Of a DNA stretch of 46,297 nt, positions 45,809 through 46,297 are shown piece after piece. Position 1 is the stretch's first letter; each line of letters starts with the position of its first letter. The stretch lies in NCBI GenBank assembly GCA_964523295.1, contig CAZGAH010000032.1, positions 1 to 46,297 of the forward strand, given 5' to 3'. The position numbers and the translations under genes were made by a program. The notes under the pieces were generated by a model. It did not search any database, had not been told where the DNA came from, and saw only the letters and a program-made list of their open reading frames with translations. Source of the stretch: CAZGAH01 sp964523295. GTDB taxonomy: Bacteria > Desulfobacterota > Desulfovibrionia > Desulfovibrionales > Desulfovibrionaceae.

Positions 45809-45860
45809 TTTCTTGTCACCATAGTTGAGCAATTGTTCAAATATAATCAGAAGAGGCGCC
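45471..45860. repeat. 390-bp direct repeat, copy 2
   Basis: Partner of 43885-44274 at a constant offset of 1,586 bases. The two copies enclose the permease gene. Confidence 0.85.
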
Positions 45861-45868
45861 GTTGTCAA
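45821..45868 (-). promoter_or_regulatory. arsR operon promoter with overlapping operator
   Basis: On the minus strand TTGACA (45868-45863) and TATATT (45845-45840) are spaced by 17 bases. The imperfect palindrome 45821-45844 covers the -10 hexamer, so repressor binding would block RNA polymerase. Confidence 0.75.
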
Positions 45869-45905
45869 GTACCGGGCGTTGACAAGCATACAGGGCGCTG
45901 GGGCC

Positions 45906-46028
45906 GCGCGTACGCATTCACTGGACACCTGCACGATCCTGCGGCATGAAAATACCATCGGAGCAGGCTGGGACGGGCGGAAGCGGCCGAGCCGTTCGTG
46001 ACCAGCGCCCCTGAACTGCCAGGGGAGT
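45906..46028 (+). repeat. Repeat copy B, leader of the DsrE-like gene
   Basis: About 86% identical to 34075-34197. It lies in the 252-base gap between the arsR gene (minus) and the DsrE-like gene (plus). Its conservation in two places suggests a mobile or functional leader, but I do not recognise an RNA family. Confidence 0.7.
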
Positions 46029-46060
46029 CCGTCCAAATTCAGGCCAGGGAGAAACGTGCA

Positions 46061-46297
46061 ATGAAGGCTTTGTTCGTGATTTCGACCAACGACTGCGAGA
46101 CCATCTACAACGCGATGCGGCTGGCCAGCGTTGGCGTGGCCAAGGGTGACGAGGTCAGTGTGTTCATGCTCGGCAAGGGCGTATTGTTCGAGACGTGTAC
46201 CTCGGAGGAATTCAACGCCAAGGCGCTGATAGACAAGTTCGAAAGTAGTGTCTTGTCAAGTGGTGTAAATTCTTTTCTTCGTTCCCTTGCCCTGTCG
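46061..46297 (+). pseudogene. DsrE-family protein gene, interrupted at the window end
   Basis: The ATG at 46061 follows CAGGGAG. The first 61 residues (MKALFVISTNDCETIYNAMRLA, then GDEVSVFMLGKGVLFE and EEFNAKALIDKFE) fit the small DsrE/F-like sulfur-relay fold. After codon 46241-46243 the frame reads SSVLSSGVNSFLRSLALS, unlike the family, and the DNA there (GTCTTGTCAAGTGGTGTAAA) looks like the end of an insertion sequence. The gene is therefore probably broken by an insertion that continues beyond the window. DsrE-like proteins take part in sulfur transfer in sulfate reducers and sulfur oxidisers. Confidence 0.6.

Noticed and set aside
1..46297. CRISPR arrays, tRNA or rRNA genes
   Set aside because: No regularly spaced repeats and no cloverleaf or rRNA-like sequence were found by reading both strands.

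Overview
The window reads as a GC-rich chromosomal backbone interrupted by several AT-rich blocks. It probably comes from a Deltaproteobacterium/Desulfovibrionales-like Gram-negative: there are large multi-PAS hybrid kinases, a DsrE-type protein, a fused PabB-PabC enzyme, and many secreted or outer-membrane proteins. The taxon is inferred from gene style only. There is one assembly gap of 10 N (30187-30196), and the genes at both window ends look broken.

Layout. 1-151: remnant of an AAA ATPase gene. 457-6518: two overlapping hybrid histidine-kinase genes. 6811-10100: an orphan HicB-like protein, a PabB-PabC fusion and a lone integral membrane protein. 10441-22188: a long one-direction (minus-strand) accessory block. 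In transcription order it holds a WYL regulator, a zinc-ribbon/Sel1 protein, a dynamin-like GTPase, a P-loop GTPase-like protein, a protein of unknown function, a GTPase with a C-terminal hydrophobic (DUF697-like) region, a second membrane-anchored GTPase, and a multi-pass protein with a glycine-zipper domain. The part at 12622-21226 lies between two copies of the 3' end of the WYL gene, and its base composition changes abruptly inside. 22559-26107: a small membrane protein, a secreted protein, a second WYL regulator and a CsgG/DUF4384 protein.

26583-33966: a plus-strand envelope cluster. It has a membrane-anchored helical protein, a secreted TPR-CHAT (caspase-like) protein interrupted by the assembly gap, an OmpA-family protein and two secreted proteins of unknown function. 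With the divergent CsgG/DUF4384 gene this looks like one periplasmic/outer-membrane module.

34255-36604: insertion-sequence debris, made of an IS1595-type element with a frameshifted transposase, a decayed IS630-type transposase and a further IS1595-type end. Nine bases after that last end starts a 2402-residue gene (36613-43821). It joins a cold-shock-like domain, a DEDDh exonuclease, a possibly degenerate DinG-like region, a RecQ-type SF2 helicase and a UvrD-type SF1 helicase in one chain. 43884-45808: a metal-responsive operon, arsR - SO_0444-type efflux permease - truncated second arsR, in which the two arsR genes lie in a 390-bp direct repeat. The window ends in a DsrE-like gene that appears interrupted. 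Its leader is repeated at 34075-34197, so the 34-46 kb accessory segment is also bracketed by repeats.

The two most promising unusual systems are the WYL-controlled multi-GTPase island and the single-gene exonuclease/RecQ/UvrD protein. Both are candidates for mobile-element or phage conflict functions, but that is inference from domain content and context.
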